From: Symbiodinium natans
Taxonomy: Eukaryota > Sar > Dinophyceae > Suessiales > Symbiodiniaceae
Length of the DNA stretch: 64,000 bases
Assembly: GCA_905221605.1 (NCBI GenBank)
Contig: CAJNDS010002002.1
Location: 126,001 to 190,000, forward strand
Direction of reading: 5' to 3'
A program made the position numbers and the translations under genes. Positions 36,012 through 47,732 of the stretch are shown piece by piece; within the stretch, counting starts at the first letter, position 1; each line of letters begins with the position of its first letter. A model generated the notes under the pieces. The model was not told the origin of the DNA. It did no database searches and worked only from the letters and a program-made list of their open reading frames with translations.

Positions 36012-36878
36012 TTGGAGTCATCTCACCCAACTTGCTCTGCAGAGAGCCAGAAAGAAGGCACGGCCCGACTGGAGGGCGAAGCAGCCCGGCTTGGGGAACT
36101 CTTCCCTTATGCGAGTCCTCTTACAGCCGGCTGTGGAGTTTCTTCAGCCTTGGAAGACCAGGTAAGATGCTCGAGCAGCCTGGCAAATCCAGAGCGAACT
36201 TGGGCCCATAGAGCCAATTGTGGTCCCAGCCAAAGCAGGACTTTCCACCAAGCACTCTGCTTTCGCTGGCATCACAAGGGCCGGAAAGAGTGGCTGCTCC
36301 TCTCCGAGGACAGCAGCGTGTATTTTGTTCGCACCAGCAAATCCGGCAAAACAGTCCGAGCCAGACCCTGTGGGCAATGGAGATGCATGGAAGACCCAGC
36401 AGAGCTCCACGGGGGAACGGGAGGCGACCCGCCCGTGCAGTGGCTTCGCCTATTGAACTTTAATTGCACTGGCTGTGGTAACATTCCAACCCATAACCTC
36501 AACTTCTTGCCCGGTCCTGGGAAAAGGCAACCAGCGATCTTGCATGGAGAGGATGGAAGACGCATCGAGCTCTACTGTGCCCTTTGTCTAGAAAGCTTCC
36601 TAGCGTGCACGTGGAGCTGGCCGAGTTTCGACCAAGCAGTTAGGAGACCGGTGTTTCTGGACTACGCTTCCCTTGCTGACTTGCGTCAGTTAGGTCACCA
36701 AGGTACGGAGCCCGTAGAACCTTTGCTGGCGCCGCTGTCTTCTGCAGCCAGCGCACATGGCTGGACCTTCCTGGAGGAAGGGTGTTCTCAGGATCTAGAC
36801 TCCCCAGAAGAAGTAGGCAACAGTGATTGGCTAGTGTGTGGCTTTGAAGACTTGGAAGACGTCCCCTGGGAGGTCTGA
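36012..36878 (+). pseudogene. Unit 2 ORF, Cys-pair protein without its ATG
   Basis: The frame corresponds to the unit 1 ORF, but the 5' truncation removes the initiator. The C terminus is the undisturbed version, ending in an acidic stretch (SDWLVCGFEDLEDVPWEV). The two CxxC pairs (CTGCGN, CALCLES) and the surrounding aromatic residues are kept. Comparing the two units gives a likely full length of about 310 residues. Family unknown. Confidence 0.55.
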
Positions 36879-37794
36879 CCTAATCCGGCCCCAACCCACC
36901 CAAATTGCAGGAGCTATGCCCTGCCAGAATCAAGGGTGAGATGCTCACCCTCCGGAATCCCTTTGTCACGGGTGAAGCTTCTCCCCGTCCAATCAGCGAC
37001 GGTCCTGTGAGTCCGTTCCCAAACTGAGAGTGCCGTAGGGCACCACGGAGAATCTTGCATAGAATTGGATCATTTAATGATCGCATAAGGTTGCAGGTTG
37101 TAAGAATGCAAGCAGAAGTGCTCAGTCCCGGCACGTACTCAGATCCATCCGTCGGAATATTTTCGCAGTTGTTCCGATGGACACCCTGCAGGACAGGTCG
37201 CCTCGATGCGGCTTTTGTTCAGCCTGACACCGGTTCGGCCCCTTTGCTCGGTCTGTGCAGCAGACCGCTGGACCGGGTTTTCGGGCTCAGGTGCTTGTGG
37301 GTCTTCCACAGGCCCAACACGGGGTTCTCGCAAACACAGCGCACGAAAGGATAACGTTAGAACCGCACCCTGAAGATCCTCACTGGTTGATGAGGGGAGG
37401 GAGGGCGCTGAGGGGACTGGAATGGACAGGGAGACGCCGGACGAGGTTCCGGTAGCTGAGAACAAGCGGGTCTCCCACCCGATTGAGGTTTTAGGGCTTG
37501 CCGCCACTCACCCAGTTTGGGGTTACCCGTGTTTGGCCTGTCGAGGATTTCCTTTGAGTTTCCTGCAGGGTGCTGTTGTTTCTCTCCGGGTGGTGCAAGC
37601 CCATCTTGGAGGAAGCCTAGCGGCAGGCGTTGTTGTTAGGGACCAATGCTTGGCTGACGGACAGCCAGAGGCACCAGGTTGTGGAGGTTAAAGGCTGTGG
37701 CTCGGTGCCTGAAAGCCTGCCCAACTGAGCTGCCCAAATCAACCAAGCCCTCCCTGCGTGCAAGTGGTATGGGCTCCTTGGAGCCGCTGAGGTA

Positions 37795-37944
37795 AACCAG
37801 TTAGTAAGAGCGAGAAAGCTGGTTCCCCTCCCTGGTGAGTAAGTGCGAGAAAGCCAGGTCAGCAAACGGGGCTAACAGGAGCTCAGTGCTGCTGCGGCAT
37901 GAGTTCCTGGGGCCTAGGTTAGTAAGGGCGAGAAAGCCTAGGCC
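37795..37944 (+). repeat. Three hairpins with one conserved 18-nt loop (unit 2)
   Basis: Same three stem-loops as at 35396-35546, with identical loops. The first stem is one pair shorter (AACCAG/CTGGTT). Confidence 0.75.
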
Positions 37945-38356
37945 TGTGCCGGAGGTTGGCGACTTTGCCAAGCCACTTGCGTTCAGTTTAGTACAGGAAT
38001 TGCCCATGTATCGGTTCCAGACCTTCTGCCTTTTCTGTGTGAGCCGGAAGTGGGTGAGTTTCTCCCCTGTACTGGCAGGGCTGATAGGGTAGGCAGTACA
38101 GACCAGGCAGTTCAACCTGCAGAACATTTTGCCTAGGGCTTTGTACAGTGCCAAACCAGTGAGTAGCCGTAGGCCGCCGAGCTTCTCGCGGATCTGGTTA
38201 GGCCCTTTTTCTTCTCTCGGTGCTCCCTGCACATAGTACGGCCGTGTCAAGCAGGCCAAGGACACCTCGAGAGTCCTTTTCCGTGCATAGTTAATACCTA
38301 CCGGAACTCCGGTTCCGAAGAGCCTAACCTGGCTAGCGACTCAGCCCGCTTTCGAG

Positions 38357-38889
38357 TGATATATGTGACCCTCCTAGTTTCCCAGTTGACACGTGATGTG
38401 CACTTGAGTTGTCTGCTATGAGTGTGAAGCATAGGCACGAGGACATGTCAGGCAGTGCAGATTTCTCTTGGCTTGGTGAGACCTTGTTTTGAGTGGGAAG
38501 AACCGTTTTCTGTTCGTTTTCTCGAAACCCGTTTGTCGGAACTCGTTTCCTGTTTGTGACCTGGTATTTGGTGACCAGAAGTGACTCAAGCCAGTTTAGG
38601 TCTGCACAGAGCTCAGCAGAGCACCTAAGAGGTGCTAGGAACCTACCCACAGTGTTTAGGAGTAGAAGTTCCATGGCTGAGTGTTTTTACCTGAAGTACC
38701 TTTGTTTTCCCATGTCTGGCAGACAGTGTTTGAAGCTGGAGAGCCGTGCTCGCATTGGCTCAAGACGAGCGGAGCTCGAGAAGCTGTGAACAGCGCAGTG
38801 AAAAGAGTCCGCACTTCGTGCTGTGAGGGTTAAGTGTAGTCTTGACCTGAGGTCCCTTAGGCCCCGTAGCTGTGCCACGAGTTTCAACG
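38357..38889 (+). repeat. Distal part of copia-B 3' LTR
   Basis: From TGATATATGTGACC (third copy of the target sequence here) to TTTCAACG. Together with 33454-33469 it makes a 536-bp LTR. Confidence 0.9.
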
Positions 38890-39235
38890 CGTTTCCTGTT
38901 TGTGACCTGGTATTTGGTGACCAGAAGTGACTCAAGCCAGTTTAGGTCTGCACAGAGCTCAGCAGAGCACCTAAGAGGTGCTAGGAACCTACCCGCAGTG
39001 TTTGGGAGTAGAAGTTCCATGGCTGAGTGTTTTCACCTGAAGTACCTTTGTTTTCCCATGTCTGGCAGACAGTGTTTGAAGCTGGAGAGCCGTGCTCGCA
39101 TTGGCTCAAGACGAGCGGAGCTCGAGAAGCTGTGAACAGCGCAGTGAAAAGAGTCCGCACTTTGTGCTGTGAGGGTTGAGTGTAGTCTTGACCTGAGGTC
39201 CCTTAGGCCCCGTAGCTGTGCCACGAGTTTCAACG
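38890..39235 (+). repeat. Copia-C 5' LTR bases 191-536
   Basis: Begins CGTTTCCTG directly after the copia-B LTR end and ends TTTCAACG before the primer-binding site at 39236-39247 (TGGTAGCGGAGC). Its 346 bp is exactly the remainder expected after a split at base 190/195. Confidence 0.9.
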
Positions 39236-39260
39236 TGGTAGCGGAGCCTCTTGCTCCAGC

Positions 39261-39596
39261 ATGGACACTGGTGAAGAACGTGTGCCTGGACGAGACCGTT
39301 CTCCGAGAGGCCGCAGTGCAAGCAGCCTGAGTTCCACAGGGCTTTCTGGTGCAAGGTCACCAAGTGCCCGTGGGAGAAGAGAACGTGGAAGGTCTTTGCC
39401 AGCGCGACCAGCTTCAGTTCCACGCGGAGTAGACCCAAGGCAGTGGACAGCTAGACTGGAGCAGGCCATCAGCCACCAGTCGGGGCTGTGCCCTCGTTTG
39501 GACCTCAGTTCTACCAGATGGGAACACCCCCTCAGACAGCACCACAAGAACCCCTTCAAGTTCCGAATATGCAGTTGCCCGTTGCACCTGGAGTAG
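39261..39596 (+). pseudogene. Copia-C Gag N terminus, frameshifted
   Basis: Starts at the same ATG as copia-0 and reads the same RS-rich N terminus. Near 39452 one base is missing (GCTAGACTGG against GCTACGACTGG), so the frame ends at 39596 in unrelated sequence. Gag continues in the frame that is open from about 39453. Confidence 0.85.
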
Positions 39597-42500
39597 CTCA
39601 ACAGATGGAGTTCACGAGAGCAATGCTGCAAGCGCAGGACGAGCAGATCCGACAGCAGGCAGCTCAACTTCAACAGATGAGTGCCATGCTTACGCAAGCA
39701 TTGCAGCTTGCAAGTGCGAATGCTGCCAATGCGCATATTGCAGCAGCTGCAGCTTCATCGTCGACGAGTCCTACACCTGGAGGAGACCCCTCAGCAGCAC
39801 CTGCGAATGCATCGACTCCTGTGGACATGGAAGTAGACTCTGGTGTACGAAACAAGAGAGCAGAGGGTTACATTCCACAGTTGCCTCAGCTGAACTATGC
39901 GTCCATGACGAGCAGACATGCTGAAATCCGAGTTTGGACAGCCTACAGAGACGAACTTACGAGTTGGCTTTGTTTGCTCGACGACCGCTACGCTACGGAA
40001 TTGCAAGAAGCGATCAGTAGCAATGTGGAAGTCTTGCAAGTGAGGCTTGAAGCCGGGAAAGCAGCCCGGTCAACCAAACTTTGGTTTTTGCTTCGTCAGT
40101 CCATGAGCAAGTTCCAACGTGGGCAAGATTTGGTGCATCTCATCGAGGTGAAACAAATGGGAGCAAGTGCCGGATACGAACTCTGGCGCTCGTTGAACAA
40201 CGAATTGTCAGTTCGCTCCAGAGTGGAGGGACAGGCCCTCCGCGAACAGGCGTTAGGCCTGGTGCCACCAAAGCATCTCAAGCGACCACTTGATGTCGCC
40301 AGGTGGTACACCACCGAGCTTCTCAAGTTCGAGGCGCAGGTGAAGCATCGCTTCCCGGAGTTGCTCATCGGAGAACAAGAGGGAGTCCTGTGCCTGATGA
40401 AGCACTTGGATTCTGAGACCAAGAGATATCTGCTCCTCCATCACTCAACAAAGAGCATGGGTGAGCTGATGACTGGTTTGCAGTTTTACGACGAGCAGCT
40501 TCGTGTGATGGACTTCCAGAGAGAAGGAGCATCCGGGTATGCGCATGCCTTCAAGGGTGGCAGAGGCGGAAAGGGCGACAGAGACAAGAGCAACAAAGGC
40601 CCCAAGGGCAACAAAGGCAACAAAGGCGAGAAAGGAGAAAAGGGACAGAAGGGTGGCAAAGCGAAAGGAAAGGACAAGAAAGGTGACCAAGGCGGAAAAG
40701 GAGACAGAGCTCGGAGCAAGAGCAGAGAAGCGAAGAAGACAGATGTCTGCCGGAACTGCGGGAAGACTGGACACTGGGCACGCGACTGCTGGGCACCTCC
40801 GAAGGACAAAGTCGCAGCGGCGACGAGCCAGGCCGTTACGACGCAGCCAGAGGCACCATCATCTTCATCGTCTACTTCGGCGAAAGCAGCAGCGCAGCCC
40901 ACAACCAAGGGTAGTGGAAAAGCACAGTCATCAATCAAGACGTTTCTGGAGGGATATCACTTTGGTATGATGCTCACGAACCAAGTGGTTAGTTTTCCTT
41001 CAGATGATCGCATTTACTGGCTGATTGACTCTGGTAGTTCGTTCCACATCATCACGAGAGAGACGCTTGAGAGCGACCACGTGAAAATCCTGAGTTGGTT
41101 GGAAGGACGCCCGAAGTCATATGCGGAGACTGCGACTGGAGATTCCGTTGAAATTGGCGGATCAACACATGTTTTAGTGGAAGTTTGCTTTGAAACCACC
41201 ACCCCAGCATCATCGAAGAGCAGTTCTGAGCATGAGGGTGACGCTGTGTACATGTGTAGGGCTAGGTTTGAAGCCGTCATTTCCGATCAGATCAAGCACA
41301 ATTTGCTGAACATCAACTTGCTTTGTCAGAATGGAGGTTGGGAGCCAGCGATGTGCGACCAGCAGGGCGTAATTACCGTCCGAAAGCACGGCGTAACGCT
41401 GAGACCAACCATGTTTGCTTCAGTTAGTTGGCTTGCGTCAGTTCGGAATGACCATCCTTTAGCGCTGAAACCGCAGGATTTGATCGCCAAAACGGAACAG
41501 TTTCGTCGAAGTCGGTCTCGCAAGTCGTCTTCGAGTCGTGATTTTCATCGTTCGACTTCGAATCGAGGTCATCGCAGCTCTGCGAGAGTGTGTGTTGAGC
41601 CCGAAAACCCCGAATTGCTGGATGTTTCATGTCTTGATGAGGTAGTTGATTGCGAGTTTCAGACGAGCCACGAACATGTTGACCTGGACCAAGGCGAAGC
41701 TAAGGACAGACTAAGGACAGTCGGTGACGTGTCCGGCTCTGCGAGGGATCAACTTCAATTTTTCAGTCATGTGGATACGCCAGTTGTTCGTGAGCTTGAT
41801 AGGGATGAGCGCTTGATTTTTAGTGAAGACAACAGCGTTATCTCACACAAGCAACAGGACAACAGCACCACACCAGCAGTCGAGTGGCTTGTTTTTGAAA
41901 ATGACAGCAGCGTTATCTCACACAAGCAACAGGACAACAGCACCACACCAGCAGTCGAGTGGCTTGTTTTTGAAAATGACAGCAGCGTTATCTCACACAA
42001 GCAACAGGACAACATTACCACACCAGCAGTCGAGCGGCTTGTTTTTGAAAATGACAGCAGCGTTGTCTCACACAAGCAACAGGACAACAGTACCACACCA
42101 GCAGTTGAGCGTCCTGTGCATGAGCATGGTAGAGAAACAGTTGTCTGTCGTGCTTGCTTGGAGGATTTCCCTGATGAGGTTGAGACTGGCAGCTTGGATT
42201 GCTCAAAGAGGCGAAGTTTTCCTAGAGCAGGACAGATAGGAGACCGCCGCTATGGATCCGAGTGCCACGATGCAACGGAGCATTCAACAATTGGAAGGCA
42301 TGCGCCAGGGGGCGAGACGCAGGAGACTGATATTGTTGGAAGCCCACGCCGCGCAGCACGGCATAGAGCTACCACAGGCGGTCCAAGAGGAGCTCCAGGC
42401 GTCGTATGCCGAGGCGGAGTCCACTGGAGGGAACGAGATGGATCTGGACCTGGATTCGGCAAGGCTGGACCCTTCGACCTCATCTCCTTCGGTAGAGTAC

Positions 42501-45352
42501 GTCATGGAAGAGACGGAAGCGGCGGAATCACCGTCGTCCCACACCGGGGTGAGGGAATTCCAAGCGGATCCTTCGATGTCAGAGGCTCCAGCCAAGAGAC
42601 CCGCTATGGTGCAGATGAAGCCGACGCCGAATATCAAATCCAAGGAGAAAACCATGGCCGTGAGACCGGTGCGGAACTTGCTGCCGGACCATGTGGATCA
42701 ATCGACCATGGGAGTCGATCCTCGGGAGCCCTCCGGCCCCCCGCCGGCATCGTCAGCGCCAGCACGGAGAGGAAAACGGCGCTGGGCGTCGGCGGGCTGG
42801 ACGACGTGGGTTGCTCGTCGGTTCGGAGGAGCTTGGACGGCACAAGCTTCGGGAGCCAGCGACTCACCGGATACGCCGGTGACGCTGTTTTGTCTCCTGT
42901 GCCAGAAATATGTCACCGAAGCCCACTTGATGAGCGAGCCACACGAAGCCAACATGCAGGGCTTCACGCAGACCATCTCCAAGGAGGGCCTCCACGTGAC
43001 GCAGAACCCGGTGGATTGGACCACATGGGAGCAAGCGCTTGCCGAGCCAGAGCAGCTGGAGATTGGAGTAACGGAGGGCAAGGCTCGATCAGTGGTTACG
43101 CTGGGACCGACCGGCATTTCGGGCGAGTTTCCTCAGCCGAACCCGAAGGAAACGACCGCGGCAGCACCGGCGAGCTCAGGGCCAGGACCATCGACAATGG
43201 TGGTGGAGGTAGACGAATCCGACGAGGATTGGGGAGAATGGAGGCCAACCACAGGGGTTCCAGCTTCAACGACCCCAGCACATCCGAAGCATCCCCCTAT
43301 CTCCATGATGCAGCCGCCGGGGGAACCGGTCGGCCCGACAGCAGTGTACACGGAGCACCGCCGGGGCCCCGAGCCCAGGCATGCAAAGAGCGCTCTCCGA
43401 GTGACACCTCCCTGGCGGGAATCACTTTCCAACCTGGGCTTTCATGGTCCGTATCTGCAGCTGCATCTGAGCACACCAGGCCACACCTCAGAAGGGCTAC
43501 AAGCCCTCGGACCTTTGAGGGAGAGCTTCCTGCGGATGCAGGCGAAGGACCATGCCCAACTGCCGGTCAGCTTGACACCTTCGAAAGCCGCCAGCGACCT
43601 GTCCGGCAATGTGATGAGGGTGGCAGAGACAATGGAAACAGGAGCATCGGGAACAGTGGCACCGGCAGAAAGGCCATTCAGCCCAATGAGCCTTCGCATG
43701 GAGCTCGAGACAGGGATCCTCACGGGCCAAGCATACGAGGACCGGCGCCGAGCAAGATCGGAGAACATACAGGCTGCGAGGGCGGTCGCCAAGCCAAGGT
43801 TGGCGCTCCCGATCCCTCCGCCACCTCCGGTTCCGCGACCCGAGCGCACTCCCGAGACACCAATTCCGTGGAGTGGCGCACCCTCTCCTGCATTCATGGA
43901 ACTCATCAGGCGCCGCCGAGATCGCCAAGAGCGCGATCGTTCTCGCTCCCCGTCTCCCTGAAAGGGAGTACTGAGAAGCCCAACCCAATCCTTGCAGCTT
44001 TGTCCCAAGATGAAAGAAAAGAGCCCGATACGCGACAGCCACAACAACAGTTTGAGTTAGTCACTGAAGAAGGAATTATTGGGGACAATGTGCGTAGTAA
44101 ACACGCTGAGCTGCAGCACCACATGCAGGGACACGTACCATACATGTCTGACTGTGAGTTTTGCCAGCGGACTAGAGGGACCACTCCAGCACGAAAGCGT
44201 AGCGACCTGAACCCGAGAGAGTTTCAGCTTGACCAGTGCTTCTTTCGCAAGCTTGCATTCATCGTACTGGTTCATACCATGAGCTTTGCAATTGCAGTTT
44301 GCTTTAGACCTGAGGGAGAGAGCGCAGCAACAACAGCAGAACATTTGCATCCCTGGGTCAGGCACTTCGGTGTGAAACAACCGCATTTCATGTCTGATGC
44401 AGAGGGACTCACGAAGAACATCGCAGCGAGACTCGCTGATCTTTGTGAGGGTACTGAGGACAGCTTTGCACCCGAAAGGCATGCACCAGCAGCAGAACGA
44501 GCCATTAGGACCCTAAAAGGAATCGTAGCGACACATGAGCTTGAGTTGCGGGAACATGGCGTTGTTTTGGATGCTGAGTGTGCGGATGTTTTCGACCTTT
44601 TGTTTCAATACGCAGCACACACGCACAACAGGTTTTCAGTTTCTGTAGGGTCGACCATGACACCCATGCAGAAGATCCGCGGAGATCGCGTGCGACCGCA
44701 AGTCACGTATCCGTTCGGTGCGGTAGCATACGCTAAGATAACGCGGGCTAGAAGACCTGACGCGGATGCCAAGTATGCTCGAGGGATCTACTTGGGACCA
44801 GTGCTTGGGAGCACAGGTCATGCCATGGAAATCCGCTTGGATAGTGGGGAGACGAAACGGGTGATCGCGCCCGGACTCAAATTGCTCTACCCGTTGCGTT
44901 TCGACGCAAATCTTCTGCCCGGTGCAAAGGCCCTAGATGGCTTCGTGCCCCCGCCTGAAGCACCGAAGACCAAAGAGCTGTTTCTCCCATATGTTCCAGG
45001 TGGAGGTCCTCCCATAGACTGGGTGAGACAACATGGTGTTACACCCAAGTGCCCCGGATGCCAGGAAGGCGTCAGCTCGAGCAGGCATTCCCAAAAGTGT
45101 GTGAAGAGATACCAAAAATGGTTGCGTGATTCCATCGATGATGCTCTGGAGGCATTAGATGAAGGACCGAAGGTCGACCGAAGACCTGAGGAGCTAATTG
45201 GAGAAGACCCATACGATGATGACGAGCAAATGAAGCCGAACAAGCGAACACGCTTTGGAGGAGAGGAGGTCCGAGCGTTTGATCCTGAGCAAGCAGGAGT
45301 CGGAGACCTAGATGAGAATCCAAGACAGGACTCTCTGGGTGAATCGACCTAG
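39453..45352 (+). CDS. Copia-C Gag to integrase polyprotein
   Basis: Nearly 2000 residues open. Order: Gag core, basic G/K tract, zinc knuckle CRNCGKTGHWARDC (about 40747-40790), protease IDSGSS (about 41023), serine-rich stretch, four 25-residue repeats (41830-42114), the G/R/H-rich region overlapped by the 569-codon ORF, the HHCC finger, and an integrase core with Asp in QLDQCF, MSDAEG and Glu in APAAERAI. It ends prematurely at EQAGVGDLDENPRQDSLGEST, because about 450 bp present in copia-1 were lost at 45310. The N-terminal frameshift means the proper Gag start is separated from this frame. Confidence 0.85.
41830..42114 (+). repeat. 75-bp coding minisatellite, four units (copia-C)
   Basis: One more unit than in the other copies. 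Unit differences are few (for example ACAGC against ATTACC, and GTTATC against GTTGTC), so the array has changed in length recently while staying in frame. Confidence 0.8.
42252..43961 (+). CDS. 569-codon ORF overprinted on copia-C pol
   Basis: Intact counterpart of the ORF at 17920-19629. Features in order: a Gln/Glu-rich helix-like N terminus, an acidic segment (EMDLDLDSARLD, MEETEAAE), a basic region (KIKSKEK-like, here NIKSKEK), RRGKRRWAS, CLLCQKYV with HLMSEPHEAN (possible U1-like zinc finger), proline-rich linkers, a conserved LSNLGFHGPYLQLHLS segment, and an RS-rich C terminus. Its frame differs from pol, and both frames remain open for 1.7 kb. Differences from copia-1 are few. Function unknown. 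Confidence 0.6.
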   Translation: MDPSATMQRSIQQLEGMRQGARRRRLILLEAHAAQHGIELPQAVQEELQASYAEAESTGGNEMDLDLDSARLDPSTSSPSVEYVMEETEAAESPSSHTGVREFQADPSMSEAPAKRPAMVQMKPTPNIKSKEKTMAVRPVRNLLPDHVDQSTMGVDPREPSGPPPASSAPARRGKRRWASAGWTTWVARRFGGAWTAQASGASDSPDTPVTLFCLLCQKYVTEAHLMSEPHEANMQGFTQTISKEGLHVTQNPVDWTTWEQALAEPEQLEIGVTEGKARSVVTLGPTGISGEFPQPNPKETTAAAPASSGPGPSTMVVEVDESDEDWGEWRPTTGVPASTTPAHPKHPPISMMQPPGEPVGPTAVYTEHRRGPEPRHAKSALRVTPPWRESLSNLGFHGPYLQLHLSTPGHTSEGLQALGPLRESFLRMQAKDHAQLPVSLTPSKAASDLSGNVMRVAETMETGASGTVAPAERPFSPMSLRMELETGILTGQAYEDRRRARSENIQAARAVAKPRLALPIPPPPPVPRPERTPETPIPWSGAPSPAFMELIRRRRDRQERDRSRSPSP

Positions 45353-47732
45353 AGCCAGCTACGATGACCTGGAAGGTTTTCAGCTGGACCCTGAAGAGAC
45401 ATGGCAAGGAATCAAGAAAGAGGTGAATGCGCTCGATAGTCTGAAAGTTGGTTATGCAAGATCAAAGAGCGAGATAGATGAGTACCGCAAAGCCAACCCA
45501 AACTGTCGGACGGTCAAGTCCCGATGGGTCCTCACCCAGAAGGCCCCAGGACTAGTCCGAGCAAGGATAGTCGCTAAGGATTTTGCTCATGGGCGACCAT
45601 CCGCACTCGAAGCCCTCAAGATCGTCCTTGCACGGGCGGCGAAGGGAAAGATGCGGGCTTACGGCCTCGACATATCCACCGCGTTTCTCTTTGCGCAGGT
45701 AGTGGAACCCACCATTATCGAGTTGCCAAGCACATTCACGCTCGAGAGCGGCGAAACCGCGTACTTGATACTAGAGAAAGCGCTCTACGGTTTGCGTTCC
45801 GCCAGCCTTAGCTGGCAGCGACACCTGAACAGGATCGTATCTGCACTAGGCTTACAAGCGAGTCCGCTTGAACCGACGCTTTTCAGCGGATGGGTCAACC
45901 TTGAATCCGGATGGGAGTATATCATCATGTTAGCGTACGTGGATGATTTGCTCATTGTGTCCTCTACCGAAAAAGGGTTCGAGTACGTCCACGAAGCCCT
46001 GAGTTCAGTCTTGAAAGTCAAAGTGACAGGGAGGCTGATCGAAGATGGGCAGATGGAATTCCTCGGCCGTTTAATCCGTTGGGATGGACGACAAATCATG
46101 CTTGGGGTGAAGCCTGAGTATGTGAAGTCGGTCTTTACATCTTTCGGATGGGACATATCCACCGCGAAAGCATCCTTGACGACACCCGACATCAGGAGTA
46201 TGTACGATGAGGAGAGTGTTGAAGAGCCTTCGAAGGAGCTGTCGAGTGAGGCCGCCTCACGATTCCGAAGTTGCCTAGGGAAGATAGGATGGCTCTGTCA
46301 AACTCGCTCAGATATAACGTATTTTCACTCCATGTTGTCACGCGGACAAAGCATGCCACGGCAAGTGCATGAAGATGCACTTCGCAAGTTCCTGCGATGG
46401 TTAGCAGCGTTTCCGCTGTTAGATCAAATCTTCCCGCTCGGGGATGGCAAGACCAATGAGGGGGAGAATGCCAGCCTGGTAGCCTATTGCGACAGCAAGT
46501 GGGGCAGCGAGATGAGCGTAGCCCGGAAGAGCACCAGTGGCGGAGTGATCTACATCGCAGTGGACGGTCTGTGGTACTGCATAAAGGGGTACAGCCGCCT
46601 GCAGAGCGTCGTGGCACTCAGCTCAGCAGAGGCAGAGTTGTTTGCCGTCGCCGAGGCAGCGAAAGAGGTGGCAGGACTTGCGCAATTGACGGCGCATATC
46701 TGGGGCACCCTCCAGAAACCCCACCGCGTGTACACTGACTCTGCCTCAGCTAGGCAAATTGCCAGCATGGAGGGGCTACTCAGGCGCATGCGGCATATAG
46801 ACTTGAGGTTGTGCTTTATCCAAGACCGTGTCCATAGCGGCGAGTTAGCAGTAGAGGGAGTGGCCGGAACCGAGAATGTGAGCGATCTTCTCACAAAGAA
46901 TTTAAATCGCCTCCAAACAGCAAAGCATACAGCAACCCTCGGACTAGAAGATGTCACCAACATCGATTTCCGAGAGGTCCCAGCAGTCAGGTCTTGCTTG
47001 TTGCTGTCTGGAGTGCTAGATTCTGTACTCGGGCCAGACAACCTCGAATACGAAGCTTTCTGTCGGCTATGCGAACTCGAGACTGAATATTCGACTTTGC
47101 TGATCGAGTTTTGCACGAGTTCACGTTCGAATCTGTACCTGCAAGGAAGTGTGCACCAAGTATTTGTCCTGCCGATTACTCAAGGGGTTGACGGAACCTC
47201 GAATGACACCGTGGAGCGGGTCATGTCTGCAATGAATGTTGCGAGAGAATGGGGGATGAAGGTTGTTTTCTGGAGCAGCACTCCTTGTACCGGAGGTAGC
47301 CCGTACCAACGGCGACACGAAGATCGGCCGGGCTATCAGGACCATCTACAAGCTTTGTTCACGGTGCATCGCAAGCTCTGGCGGAGCTTCTTAGTGATGG
47401 TGAACCACCCGCAAGTGGGGGTATGGGTCATAGAATGGCCGCAGAGGTGTGCCTACTGGGGATGGGCAAGCACCCGTTCGTTTGCAAAGCAACGAACCCA
47501 TTACACTGGCGAAGTGCACGGCTGTGTTTCAGGCTTGGTAGGCAGAGATGGATTACCTATCCGAAAGATTTGGAAACTGATGTCGAACGATGAACAGTTT
47601 GTGCGAACAATGTCCGAAACGTTTGCATGTACCTGCAAGGGAGATCATTCACGAAACTTTGATCTCAAAGAAACGCAGCATTATCCGCCAGCTTTCGCGG
47701 ACGCCGCCCTGGAAAGCTTGCGACTGCGGTAA
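45353..47732 (+). CDS. Copia-C reverse transcriptase, RNase H and C-terminal tail
   Basis: The frame opens at 45312 and matches pol from RIQDRTLWVNRP. RT motifs: RARIVAKDF, YGLDISTAFLF, YVDDLLIVSS (about 45938-45967). Twelve residues following RPSAL are missing compared with copia-1, which could damage RT. RNase H: YCDSKWGS (Asn changed to Lys next to the first Asp), SSAEAELFA, TDSASARQ and SDLLTKN. The tail holds STPCTGGSPYQ and IEWPQRCAYW, as in the other copies. Normal access to this frame is lost with the deletion at 45310. Confidence 0.83.

Larger units (their letters stand above)
35973..38356 (+). mobile_element. Non-autonomous LINE-type unit 2, 5'-truncated, in tandem
   Basis: Flanked by TGATATATGTGAC at 35960-35972 and by TGATATATGTGACC at 38357-38370. 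After TGGCT it joins the unit 1 sequence at GCAGTCGAG, lacking about 145 bases including the ORF start. Otherwise it is very similar to unit 1, except for the patch near 37410-37515. The tail ends GACTCAGCCCGCTTTCGAG. Head-to-tail placement may come from a second insertion at the regenerated site or from unequal exchange between duplications. Confidence 0.82.
24264..38889 (+). mobile_element. Copia-B: degraded Ty1/copia inside the copia-C 5' LTR
   Basis: Flanked by CGTTT: the inverted AAACG at 23447-23451 and CGTTT at 38890-38894, which is a 5-bp duplication. The 5' LTR is in three pieces (see 23372, 24088, 24264). The interior carries deletions in gag, a nonsense change (TAG near 25723), an 868-bp internal inversion and a 47-bp net loss in the integrase finger. 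The RT-RNase H part is intact. The 3' LTR (33454-33469 and 38357-38889) holds two LINE-type units in tandem. Confidence 0.85.
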
